Source of the DNA: Cannabis sativa
Taxonomy: Eukaryota > Streptophyta > Magnoliopsida > Rosales > Cannabaceae
Length of the DNA: 64,000 nt
NCBI RefSeq assembly: GCF_029168945.1
Contig: NC_083604.1
Span: 45,317,686-45,381,685 of the forward strand
Reading direction: 5' to 3'
A program made the translations under genes and the position numbers. This document shows, one piece after another, positions 37,212-49,015 of the stretch (positions are counted from its first letter, which is position 1; each line of letters begins with the position of its first letter). The notes below the pieces were generated by a model. The model saw only the letters and a list, made by a program, of their open reading frames with translations. It was not told where the DNA came from and made no database searches.

Positions 37212-40200
37212 CATGGTAATTGATTTACTTGCAAGAAATTTGGACTTTAAAACGATTGTTTGTATGTTTTTTGGATGGTATCATGTTGTATTGAGTGTTA
37301 TTTGATGATTGATTGATGTTTGTGAAATTTTCGTGAAAAATAATTGCGATTTTATCTCTGGAATTATTTTTATTGGATAGTATGGAAAAAATTAAGCAAG
37401 TTAGCCTTTTACAGAACTTAATTTGGATTTTATTTGAATTAGTTATGATTTTTTGAAGATTTGACAAAATCGCGGCTGTGCTGATATTTTCCTGCGATCG
37501 CAAATCTGTCCGTACAGTTTCGAAATTTTTTGTTTTTCTTCAATTTTTCATGCTTTTTCATGGAATTAACTTCCAATTTTTTGTATAGTTTTGTATTTAT
37601 ACTATTACTATTCCTAATTCAATTCTAATTATCATTTTGAATTAATTTAATATTTTTTAAATTTAATTCAAGATATTAGTGTAATTTGAATTTGAATAGA
37701 ATTAGTATCTATCTTCTTGCTTAAAAATCTATCTTATTTTTAAATTTGATTATATCTTATTTTTTTTTTTAAAATTTAAGGTCAGATTTTATAAGATATT
37801 TATAAAATCTTTTAAGATATTTTTAAAATATCTTATCTTTTAAGATATTTTTAATTATATCTTATTTTTTAAGATATTTTTTTTAAAAATTAAATCTTTT
37901 TAGATATTTTGACCTTATTTAAATTTAAAATAAGATATTTATAATTTAAATAGATGTAAGATATTTTGCTAACTTTTAAATTTTGTTATTTTATTTATTT
38001 AAATTACATTTAAAATTTGAAAAAGATATTTATTTATCTTTTCTAATTTTTTATTTATAAAATAACATTTAAAATTTAAAATAGTTAGCAAATTTTTGAA
38101 ATGATGTTTAGGTTGGTTGAAACCTAATTTTTCAAAAATTGTAAGTTTAATTTTAAATTTAAATATTTAAATAATTTTCAGATTTTTTTTAATTTTTTCG
38201 AAAATCTTTTTTAATAATATTTCGAAATTAATTATTTAATTTAAAATTAAATAAATCCTACATCCAACTATCCAGCTAACCTTGTTGCAGGAGTATGTGG
38301 TTTTAGCTTGTATGTAAGTTTTCAAAACCTATTATTACTTGATTGCAAATAGCCATGGTTACTTTTTGCCAGATCTAATGATCTGATGGCTCCCTTGGTC
38401 AAGTTAATAATTTGTAACAGGTATATTTACAATCTTCTTTCATCTGTGTATGACCTAGCAACATGATAGGACCCATCCAAAGTGTGCCTGTGTGAGCCTA
38501 TGTGTTTAATTTTATTATAGATGCATATAGGTTAATGTTGCTAAAATAAATTATCATAATTATTGATAGAATTTATTTAGGCCCATTTAGTTTTTTGGCC
38601 TATTCAATTAATAACAGTTGTTCTTATTAAGGTTAAATTCCTCTCTTTTGGGCCTTGTGTGAGAGTTGGGAGCCATAGAAGTGGGTACGACATACTGAAC
38701 CCAGCACCCCCTCACACAAACCACCCCAATTGTGAAGGCCCATTTGCCTGATTTGAACAATTGTACTAGGTTAATTACACTAGTTTAACCTAATAAAAAT
38801 TGATTATCAACATAATTAATTTCATTTTTTTTGAAATTAATTTAAGAAAATTATAGTTTAAAGAATTTTTTATTCTAAGCTAAACTATATGTATTTTCTT
38901 GTATTTAATTAAATATAGAATTATAACCATCTAGATTCTTTCTGGAACTTAATTTAAATTTTTCATTAAATATTCTTATTTAAGTTGATATTTAGTTATC
39001 TACAACTAACCAACTTAAATCTGAATATCTTTTGAATTTCAAATTTCAAAATTAAGTTGAGGAATTTTAGGCATTGGTTGTTAAGATTCTTTAGATATTT
39101 TTTTTTAGGTTAATATCTTTTCGAATATTAATTTAAAATGGAATATTTTCAAATTAAGTGGTTACAACTTAATTTTTGATATTTAATTAAATTTAAATTT
39201 GAAAAAATATTTAAGTTCTAGATTTTTTCTAATACAACTTAAATTAGATATATTTTCAAATTTTGTGGAAAAGAGACTTAGTCAAATAAGATATTTTCTA
39301 GATAGTTATTTCTAGACTACTTATTATTTCTAATATTAAATAGGAAATATTATACATTGTGAAATTAATTATTTAAATAATTAATTTTGGTACAATTTAT
39401 TTTAAGTATATTTTTTCCTAGTATTAAACTAGAGATTAATAATTAAGCCTTCTCTACACTTAATTATTTATTTCTTGAATTTAATACATTTAATTAATTT
39501 GAAAATTAAATATCTAAGTTGGATTTTATTATCATACTTAAATATTTCTTTTTCATGACATTTAATTAAATAGAAAATTATTTTTAGTTGAAATTTATTT
39601 TTTCAACTAAATTTAAATAATTTTCAAAATATATTTTTTCTTTATTTTATTAATCAATTTTCGAAATTGCATTTCTTAAATGCTAGAATTTCGAATTTTA
39701 TCTTGAAAAATAGATTAAGTTGTAAATTAATTATTTATTTTAATTAATTCTTGGATTAACTTAAATCAATGATTTTTTCATTTATTGATTAATTTAAAAT
39801 AAATTGAATTAAAGTATATTATTAGAAATTGAATTAATTAGTCAAAGGAAAATCTAGATAGATGATATTTTTGCTTGAAGTATTTTTCTAGTGTATTTAA
39901 TTAAATAGAAAATTAATATTTAAGTTGATTTTCATTATCATACTTAAATATTTGAAATTTTTCTTATATATTTAATTAAATAGGAAAGTTATATTTTTTG
40001 TTGTAAATTAATTTTATTAATTAATTTTGGGCCAACATTAAATTAGAATAATTTTTCCAGGATTTATTTTTTATTTTAATATGCATTTTTCGAAAATTGT
40101 ATTCTTATATACTTTAATTTTTCGAAATGCAATATATATTTATAGAAAATTAAATTTGAGTTGTAAATTAATTTAAATTAATTTTGTAACAACTTAAATT

Positions 40201-41400
40201 GAATATTTTTCTAAATATTTATTGGAAATTATTACTAAGATGGAAATAATTCATGTTATTTTCATAACCATCTAAGTAAAATTTATAAATATTAAATTAA
40301 AATTTATATTTAGAATTTTTCATTCTAAAATGGAAATTTTAATTAAATAAATATATATATTTAAAATAAATAGAATAAATAAAGAGAATAAAAGAAAATA
40401 CAACTCTTTTTAAATAATGAGCTTTATTATCAAGAGACATTCGATATCCATTGTGGGTTTTACACCGCGTTTGTTTTAGTGAGTAATCCTCCCTAATGGA
40501 GGAACGTTCATTAGCAATTTCGCACCGTTTAACCTCGCATGATAAGTAGTTTGTAAGTGTTTTGTATGGTATGGATCACCCTAATGGTGGCGACCATACT
40601 TGACTTGCAAATTATGAAACAATGGTGGAAGCTCATAAGATAGAATTGCCTTGACTCTCGCCTAAACGGGACAACGCTGAATTCCAATCTTGATCGAATA
40701 AAAGGTTGCTAGAATGTTTAACATTTTAGACGAGCTGACAACTCTATTCAATGAATGGTAGCTTTGACTCTCGCCTAAACGGGACAACGATATCGCCTTG
40801 TTGAAAACCTTGGAAATTATTTAGGATTGTAAGTTTTAGTATTTTCACTTGTCATTCCTACTTGCTATATGTTTATAATTTCTGAATTGTGTATGAATTT
40901 ATATTGAACCATGTTATTTTCTGTTATTAAGTTGTAGTTTAATTTCGAATCTTCATTGTTGGTCTAACTTGGCTTGTTTATCTAATGAGATAAATCCCTA
41001 GTGGATTTTCACCATTAGACATACATAATAGTGTTAGATCTCGAAAGATAAATATTGTATATGCGACATCTAGCTGTTCATCAATTGATGACACCTTAGA
41101 CTAGTATTTTTACGATATGAAACAAGAAGATTGTATAAATAAGATTACTTTGACTTTCGCTAATCGAAGCATCGTTGGATTCTTATTTTAAACGAAATTA
41201 TCCTAATTCCTCTTAGCTTATTCATTTCGAATTAGCTTTAAAAACATATCATTGGATGAATGGTCTATAAATCATTTCATGTCATTTTATATGACGCATA
41301 TGATTATAATCCCGAAATTCTATTCCCAATTGATATAAATCCTCAATCTTAGAAATCTCCTACTTGTATGGGCAAATCTGACTTAGAGTTTGTATTAGTA
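37212..41400 (+). other. E10 untranslated leader
   Basis: Open-frame-free AT-rich leader like that of E6. Landmarks: CTGCGATCGCA near 37492; reduced AT minisatellite about 37790-37900; hairpin at 38578-38602 (one stem pair lost: TGGCCTA for GGGCCTA); TTGTGTGAG / CTCACACAA at about 38655-38719; hairpins CCTCC-CTAAT-GGAGG (40488-40502) and CACC-CTAAT-GGTG (40577-40588); TTGACTCTCGCCTA at 40651 and 40764; and the diverged second module after about 40955. Confidence 0.74.
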
Positions 41401-41639
41401 GTGGTGGTCCAAGAAAGAATTACTCATTATATTTGGTTGAATTTAAGTCTTTGACTTTAATTTTAGAATCCAAACAGAAATTTTCTTATATTTCTAATTC
41501 CAGATACAATACAGTTACACTTTCTCAAGTGTTTAATATCCATCTTTTATTAATGGATTCAAACTGTATGGAATATGAGTTAGGTATTCTGTAACCAGGA
41601 TCCACTTGCACTATTCTAAGAATTCTTTTATAAACCTAT

Positions 41640-43480
41640 GTCATCAAAAGACACTACCACATGTTTTTTAATCTATGGCATTTGTATCTTGTTCATACTG
41701 GATTTGACAAGATCAATCTCTGCAAAGAGTTAATATGCCTATATCCACTGAAAGTAGTTCATCTCATTCGCAGATGGATGTACATTCAGGGGTGGATTTG
41801 AGTTTTTCGTTGTATTCTTAAAATGAAAACTCTAGATTATACCTTTTAGCAAAGAAATTTGAAATGTTTGAAAAATTTCATTAATTTCTAGCAATGGTTA
41901 AAACCATTAAGGTAAGTGGTTAAAGATCTTGCGAACTGATAGGGGTGGAGAAATAGTTAGTAGATATGCAGTTCAAAGATCATTAAATTGATTTTTGAAT
42001 TATATCCAAACTTACCTCCCCAGAAATTTCGAGTTGCATGTTGATGATTAGTTACTAGTCGTTGCCTAATTCCTTCTATGGTAATACAATTTCAGAATGA
42101 TGTAATGGTTGTATACTTAATGTAAATCATTACTAGATTCATGGATGACCTAATCAAAATCTTAAGAAAAGCTAGAACTGTTAACCATGGTTTCTTAGCT
42201 ATTCTAAGTGATTAGGGGTGGACCATCCCTTTGTCAATAGATAAGAAAGTGTTTGTTCAAACAAATACTACTTTTCTAAGAAAATGACTAAGTCTGAAAA
42301 ACAAGTAGCAAATAAAGGAGATATTTAATTCTTGATTCCAAAAGTGTTCTATCATCTTATATAACATATGATGATCCCACTGCCTCTGTTGTCTTGTCAC
42401 AACCGAAGAGATCAATACCATTTAGTTTTCTTCGACATAATTTACGGTACCTCGTCGTAGTGGGAGAGTTTCTATGAACTCACCTTCTTATGACTTGGGA
42501 GACACTAGTGATTAAAATCCATTGTGAGTTTAAACAAGTAATGGATTGTCAAGATAAGAAACTAAGAAGAAAAGCCAATAGAACTATGGTTTAATCCATT
42601 CACATGGAGTAACCTAAAGTTTTCTATTACAAGGACATAAAAGGAATTTTTCGTTTAATAGTCCATTCAATGGACTTAACAAAACTTCCTGTTCCTAGTA
42701 TTATAGGTTTGAGTTTATCTAAACCTATGGCTTGTGGTATACCTGGTAATTACTTACTCTAATGCAAGCAACTTACTTTAGTAAGATGCTGAAGCATTTT
42801 CTTTCTAATGGAAATATATAGAAGCTTCACAACTTCTTAGGCATAGATTTTATTTATCTAAGGAAAAGTCTCAACTATTCCAGAAAAGATAAAGCCATGA
42901 AAGAATTTCTTATAACAACAGTGAGAGGTCTTAGATATGCTTTTGTATGCCTTAGACCAGACACCTGCTGTTGAGTGGGAGTAATGAGTAGGTATCAGAT
43001 TAATCCAGGAGAAGAACATTGGAAGACAATCAAGTAAATCTTAAGATAAAGAAGAGGAACTATATGTTAGTCTATAAGGGTATGTTTAAAACTCTTAGAC
43101 TACACCACATCAGATTTCGAAATTTGCCTATGTGCTAGAAAATCTTTCTGATAAGATGGTGGTTACTCTGGGGGTGGAATAGTGATTTTGGAGAAGTGTA
43201 AAAACCTATCTAAAGTCTCTAGGTCTACCAGAAAGGGACTGAATGTTAAGGTTGCAGGAAAGGTACTTATTCAGTCTAAGGAAAGTTCTATACATCTTTG
43301 GCACCATTCCAAATTGCCTTAAACTACTAGTGTTAATTTCCTGATTAACCAAAAGTAGTTGCCAAAGATATAGAATCCAGTATCCCAAGAGAGTAGACAT
43401 ATAGAGAGGAATTTCACATTATCAATGATTTTGTGATTAAAGGAACAGTAATAGTGGAGAAAAGGTTGTGGTTAATTCAA
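41640..43480 (+). pseudogene. E10 pol remnant
   Basis: Same order and lesions as in E6: GAG-pre-integrase near 41680, integrase core near 41925-41945, RT tail near 42930-43000, RNase H end near 43400-43430. The GTGATTAGGGGTGGACC lesion is at 42208-42224. No RT catalytic core. Untranslatable. Confidence 0.75.
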
Positions 43481-43579
43481 CCTTTCAGATCCTATTACGA
43501 GGAGTTTACTACTACTACACTTGATTTGTATATCAAGGTGTTGAGATTATTTGAAACGCACTTTTTGTTTTATATTAGT

Positions 43580-43592
43580 GCAAGTGGGAGTT
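43580..43592 (+). promoter_or_regulatory. E10 polypurine tract
   Basis: GCAAGTGGGAGTT immediately before the 3' LTR. Confidence 0.88.
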
Positions 43593-45459
43593 TGTTGGGT
43601 TTTATGCCCTAAATAAAACTCATTTCAATATAATCAGATTTACTTATTAATATAGATCAGAAATAGCATTTAATGTTGCATGGTTCACATGATTTATTTC
43701 ATGATTATATGTACATAATGTATAAATTCATCTGAAACCCTTTTCACATACTTGATCCTGTTTATTGTGCCGTCAACACATTGGAAAGTAAACATGACTA
43801 TGTGAATAAAGTTTCCTAGATTTATCAGACATAGGGTTTTACTGATATGATAATCTACAACAGAGTTTACTTGCATTTGGAGAAGTGCTATGTTCTTTCC
43901 AGAGCATTGGTTAAAGTAAAGCTCAGGTTGGATGCATGGAGTATGCATCGGAAGGGACCGATATTGAACTTTGACTTAGATTTATTAAACTTACCGTAAT
44001 ATCTATTCAAGTCAATATCGCCTAGTTGATCCTAGATCAAATGTTCTTAATCCTGTTATGATTAGGCTCAATCTTGAAAGGCTATTCGTGTTATTTGATT
44101 TGTTAGTTAAGCCTACTTTTAGGTCAGGGTGATACGTACATTTTGGGAACACGGTAGTGCAATTGAGTGGGAGCGCTAGCATAAACATGGAATCTATAGC
44201 TTCTATCTGGCAAATAGTAAGCAAAGGATGATCTCCTTCGAGCTTGACCAAATGAACATAAATGGTGGAGTACTCATTTCACATAAGCTGAAATATCATT
44301 TATACGGGGTCAAGTGTTTTAAGGAATAAATACATTGTAGGGTGTAACGGTAATCTAATCCCTTTACAGTGTAGATCATTCATATAGAGGATCATTGATC
44401 ACATTAGGATTATAACAATGGATAACTAATGATGTGTCTATATGGTGGAACATATAGAGCGTTCTATATACTGAGAGTGCAATTCTAAGTTCTATGCGTG
44501 GATTCAACGAAGAATTACTAAGTTAGTGAATTTTAGTGCTAAATTCTTGATCTACTTATTGGAAGCTCGGTTATATAGACCCATGGTCCCCCCACTAGTT
44601 GAGATAATATTGCTTGTAAGACTCATGTAATTGGTTTTGATTAATCAATTATAATTCTCAAATTAGACTATGTCTATTTGTGAATTTTTCACTAAGTAAG
44701 GGCGAAATTGTAAAGAAAGAGTTTATAGGGGCATATTTGTTAATTATGATACTTTGTATGGTTCAATTAATAAATATGATAAATGACAATATTATTTAAT
44801 AATTATTTATAGTTATTAAATAGTTAAAATTGGCATTTTTGAGAAAATCAGATGCAGAAAAGGTAAAACTGCAAAATTGCAAAAAGTGATGCCCAAATCC
44901 ACTAGTATAGGGCCAGCCACTTTTGTAGGAAATTTAAACTGATATTTTCATTATTTTAATGCCAAATAATTCAAACCTAACCCTAGTGGAATGCTATAAA
45001 TAGATAGTGAAGGCTTCAGGAAAATTACACTTAAATTTTCTATTTTTCCTTCAGAGAAAAACCTGAGCCTTTCTCTCTCCCTATCTTTAGCTGCCACTTC
45101 TTCTTTCTCTTCCCTCTTGAATTTCGAAATCTTTAGTGTATGAGTAGTGCCCACACACAGCAAGTGATACCTCAATCATAGTGAGGAAGATCGTGAAGAA
45201 AGACTTTCAGCAAGAAGGAGGTTTCAGCATCAAAGATTCAGAGAAAGAGATCCAGGTTCAGATATTGATAATGCTCTGCTACAGAAAGGAATCAAGGGCT
45301 AGATATCTGAACGGAAGGAGTCATTATATTCCGCTGCACCCAATGTAAGGTTTCCTAAACTTTATGTGTTTATTTCATCGTTTTAGAAAGTTCATATTTA
45401 GGGTGTTAATAAACATACTTGTGAGTAGATCTAAGATCCTGGTAAAATAAATTCCAACA
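43593..45459 (+). repeat. E10 3' LTR (1867 bp)
   Basis: Almost identical to 35331-37197, and followed by GAATG and the resumed E9 LTR (GGGACCATGG). Confidence 0.96.
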
Positions 45460-46498
45460 GAATGGGGACCATGGATCTATATGCTGAGCTTCCAATAAGT
45501 GAACCACATTTACCAAGTAAATTTCTACTTATTAATTCTTCGTTGAATCCACTCTTAGAACTTAGAATTGCACTCTCAGACTTATATAGAGCATATTGTA
45601 TGTTCCACGATATCAATATGCTATCTCATTTAACCATTGTTATAATCTTATTGTGATTTAAAGATCCTCTATATAGATGATCTACATCGAGATGGGATTT
45701 CTTTACCGTTCTCACCCCTCAATGTATTTTGCCCCTTAAAACACTTATCTACCTGTAAATGGTGTTTAGTGATCTAATAATTAGTCAGTTAAACAAGAGC
45801 TCATCCATTTACTTCTATTTGCTAAGCTCGAAGGGAATCATCACTTGACTTCTATACACCAGTAGAAGCTATAGATTCCATATTTATGTTCAACACTCCC
45901 ACTCAATCATACTATCATGTTCCCAAAATATACGTATCACCCTGACCCAAAAGTAGGCTTAACTAATAAATCAAAGAACATGAATAGCACTCCTGAGTTG
46001 AGCCTAAGCATATCAGGATTTATATTCTTTTAATCTTAAGATCAACTACTGATATTGACTTGGAAAGATATGTATAACGGTAAGTTTGTAATATCTTAAC
46101 TTAGTTGCAATATCGGTCCAGTCCAATGTATACTCCATACATTCGAAACTAGTATACTTTACGAATGTCCTGGAAAGAACATAACACTTACTCCAAGTGT
46201 AAGTACACATCATCGCTGATTATCACATTAGTGTAAACCCAATAACACTGATGAAACAGGGACCGAGACTTTTGATTCATATGATCACAATCACATTCCA
46301 CTGTGTTGACGATACTGTAATTGTGAATAAACATATGATCTGGATTTAACTGATTTTGTGTGTATGAATGTAATAGACATATTAAACATATTAAACCATT
46401 AGCATGTCAAATTCATGCAAACATCAATCACTTCTAATTTCTTATATTGATAACTAATCAGATTGTAAAGAGTTTTATTTAGGGCATAAAACCCAACA

Positions 46499-47976
46499 AA
46501 CTCCCACTTGCACTAATATAAAACAAACTGTGCAAATAGGTCAATCTGATGTCTTGATCTTCAGATCAAGTGTAGTATATTTGAATCCACCCAAACTTCT
46601 GGAAACTAGTTCATAAATACACTTATGAAACATCCTTTACTATATGCTTTACTCATCAAGGGATACTGAAATCTTTACTGTTTTAAAAGTACATCTGAAT
46701 TAACAAAAGACATATCTCTCATATTTTAAAATATGTAATTGAGATAATACAGTGTAGACTTTTCTTCAGTGATATAACTTTCTGGTATTTTCGAATAGAC
46801 CAAGTTACAATTCTTCTCTGGTAGAGCTTGAATTATTTTAAAATAATTCCTCCACCCCCAAAGTAAGTACCATCTCATAGAAATCGAAATTAGATGGTGA
46901 GATACAAGGATAACTGATACAGAGTTCCTTAATATCTAACATATAGATCACTTTCATAAATCTTTCTTGAATATCTTCTAATGTTCCCTATTTGATTACA
47001 TCTCAGATAGCTCCCACTCAATAGCAGATGTCTGGTTAAATAATACTTTTAACCTCTGATTGTTTAGAGAGTTACTTAGTTGTGACTTTTTGTATTAGTC
47101 TGAAACTTTAAGTTAAGACTAAGTCATCAACATAGCAGACTAGTATTTTGAAGTGAAAAATACATGCCAGAGATAAAATAATCAAAATTAAGATACCATA
47201 AAATTTTATGAGGATTAAGAATTCTATGTTCAAGTCATTCGAATGGACTGAACTAGAGTTCTTTATCTTATTCTCATAATTCTGATAAGCTATACCTATC
47301 CATGTGAATGGTTAGATTTGCTTTTCAGTAGTGTTCTTAAGTATCTATCACAAGTATCAACCTAATGAAGATGGGTATAGAACTTTAAAATTCTCCTACT
47401 CAATTAAGGTAGTGTGAAACTTTAACAAAGAACTTTCAAAGGTATCAAACTTTTACTTACAACAGTAAAATCGAAATGGAACATACAATCAAGATCAAGA
47501 ATTTATATTGACAATAGCTGACTCATTATATTACTCCCATGTTTAAAGAAAATATGTGTTACATAGGGAATTGTGGAATAGACTCCACCCCTAAGAATAT
47601 ACATATAGGGTACTATGGATAACCTCCACCCCTAAGTATATAGAGATTATGATCCACCCCTAAAGGTTGTAAAGATCATGATTCTCTTAGTGTGATAGAG
47701 TTTATGTGGAGTTGAATACTATCCAGAGTTCATTAGATATAAAAGATCGTTGAACTGCATAGTTTTCTTAACACATACAAACATACAAATATAATGTGGT
47801 AATAGTTGATGAAGATAAAATAAATGAAGCTCAATCTCATAAATTGCAATATTGATTTCGAAAAATAAAACTTTATTAATAAAAAAAATGTATTGCAACA
47901 ATATGAGAAAAACAGGGATACATATCCCTAAACTAAAATTTGAAATCCAAATTGTCTTTAAACTAAAACAATTAAT
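46499..47976 (-). pseudogene. E9 3' internal part, pol almost entirely deleted
   Basis: Purine tract 46499-46511, then diverged minus-strand remnants of the RT tail (CCGACATCTG-like phrase at about 47010-47040) and RNase H. CCACCCCTAA recurs at about 47588, 47626 and 47650. The minus strand shows TTATTAATAAAG at about 47870-47881, which includes a canonical AATAAA (47872-47877). No domain is translatable. Confidence 0.6.
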
Positions 47977-48070
47977 TCAAAAATAATTGAAGAGCTTCAT
48001 CTTCATCTGGACGATTTCACCCTTTAGTCCAGCTTTCTGATCCAACTCATCTGAGTTCAAGTAGCTTGGC

Positions 48071-48171
48071 CTATAAGAAGAAGAAAACAAATAAACAAAG
48101 TTTAGTCCAGAATCATAAATCCAATTGGATAATAATTCACTAAAACTCTTAAAGTTTATAAATGGAAATAC
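48071..48171 (-). other. Putative 101-bp intron overlapping the end of E9 gag
   Basis: On the minus strand the donor is CAAG|GTATTTCC and the acceptor is TTTTCTTCTTCTTATAG|GCC, with a good pyrimidine tract. Splicing would replace the last few gag residues (ISIYKL) by a short QAT tail. Spliced gag-only mRNAs are known for plant Ty1/copia elements; that this site is used is inference. Confidence 0.45.
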
Positions 48172-49015
48172 CTTGTTTCTTTGCAAGAAGTTTAGGACAC
48201 TGGGGTTTCCAATGACCTTTCTCATTGCAGTAGAAACACTTTCCTTTAAGTGTAGCATCACCACAAGGAACAGCCTTTTTATTCTTCATGGCTTTTGTTC
48301 GCTTCTTGGTGTTGTTCCACTTCTTCTTAGATTTGGGCTTCGAAGCAGAGGCAACATTTGCTTCAGGTTTCATCGTCCCATTACCATTTCCAGGATTATG
48401 AGGTTTACTCCCTTTCTTCTTGGGTCCTCCAATCAAATTTTCATAAGTTTGAAGGTCATTGACTATTTCATGGAAGTCAATTTCCTTCTTATTCATGACA
48501 TAATTTGATGTGTATGGTAGAAATGCTGGAGTCAGGCTATTCAAGATAAGACTTACTTGAGTAGCACTGTCCATTTCAGCACCATGATCCTGGGCTTCTT
48601 GGAAATAACTAGACATGAGGAGAACATGGTCACGCACGTTTTGATGAGGTTCCATCCGTGCATTAATGTACTTCTTAGTCGCGTCAAAGCGTGACTGAAG
48701 TGATGCCTTACCGAATAGCTCATTTAACTTCGTCATAACTTCAGCAGCCTTCTCGGTTTTAGAAAACCGAGTTTTGAGGGTGTCAACCATGCTAGAAAGC
48801 ATAAAGTATAGAGCTTTGTCATTTGCTTTCTGCCAACGCTCATATTTTTCTTTCACAGCTTTGGAAGCATTGTCCCCAGGCACTTCAGGTGACGGCTCAG
48901 TTAAAACAAACAAGGCACTTTCTCCTATGAGAGCAATATTAATGTTCTCATTCCATTTATTAAAGTTAGATCCATTCAGCTTGTTTTCAGTCAACAGTGA
49001 TAACATGGGATTCAT
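48149..49015 (-). CDS. E9 Gag capsid/nucleocapsid protein (288 aa)
   Basis: An uninterrupted copia-type Gag. Residues 1-190 form the capsid-like UBN2-type region (KLNGSNFNKWNENI near the start, KALYFMLSSMVDTLKTRF in the middle, VSLILNSLTPAFLPYTSNYV about 155-175). Residues ~195-255 are a basic, Lys/Asn-rich linker. A CCHC zinc knuckle CFYCNEKGHWKPQC follows at 260-273. The frame stops 15 residues later, where an autonomous element would go on into protease. Gag would assemble the virus-like particle and bind element RNA. The start codon lies at the end of a 3.6-kb leader, 6 bases after a possible TTTTGTAG splice acceptor region. It is the only intact retrotransposon coding sequence in the window. 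Confidence 0.88.
   Translation of the reverse strand: MNPMLSLLTENKLNGSNFNKWNENINIALIGESALFVLTEPSPEVPGDNASKAVKEKYERWQKANDKALYFMLSSMVDTLKTRFSKTEKAAEVMTKLNELFGKASLQSRFDATKKYINARMEPHQNVRDHVLLMSSYFQEAQDHGAEMDSATQVSLILNSLTPAFLPYTSNYVMNKKEIDFHEIVNDLQTYENLIGGPKKKGSKPHNPGNGNGTMKPEANVASASKPKSKKKWNNTKKRTKAMKNKKAVPCGDATLKGKCFYCNEKGHWKPQCPKLLAKKQGISIYKL

Larger units (their letters stand above)
35331..45459 (+). mobile_element. E10: complete, very young non-autonomous element (10,129 bp), TSD GAATG
   Basis: LTRs 35331-37197 and 43593-45459, both 1867 bp with about three differences; primer site 37200-37211; purine tract 43580-43592; GAATG at 35326-35330 and 45460-45464. The internal region (6.4 kb) is close to that of E6 throughout: same leader landmarks, no gag, same broken pol remnant. 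Near-identical LTRs mean it inserted very recently, and as it encodes nothing usable it must have been moved by proteins made elsewhere. It sits in the 3' LTR of E9. Confidence 0.96.
34456..46498 (-). repeat. E9 3' LTR, split by E10
   Basis: 34456-35330 and 45465-46498 total 1909 bp once the GAATG duplication (35326-35330 and 45460-45464) is counted once. Sequence reads through perfectly against the other LTR at 53506-53510. Confidence 0.93.

Noticed and set aside
47977..48264. A 95-codon frame overlapping the end of E9 gag in another frame
   Set aside because: It spans the putative intron and overlaps gag out of frame; better explained as intron plus downstream sequence. No known domain.
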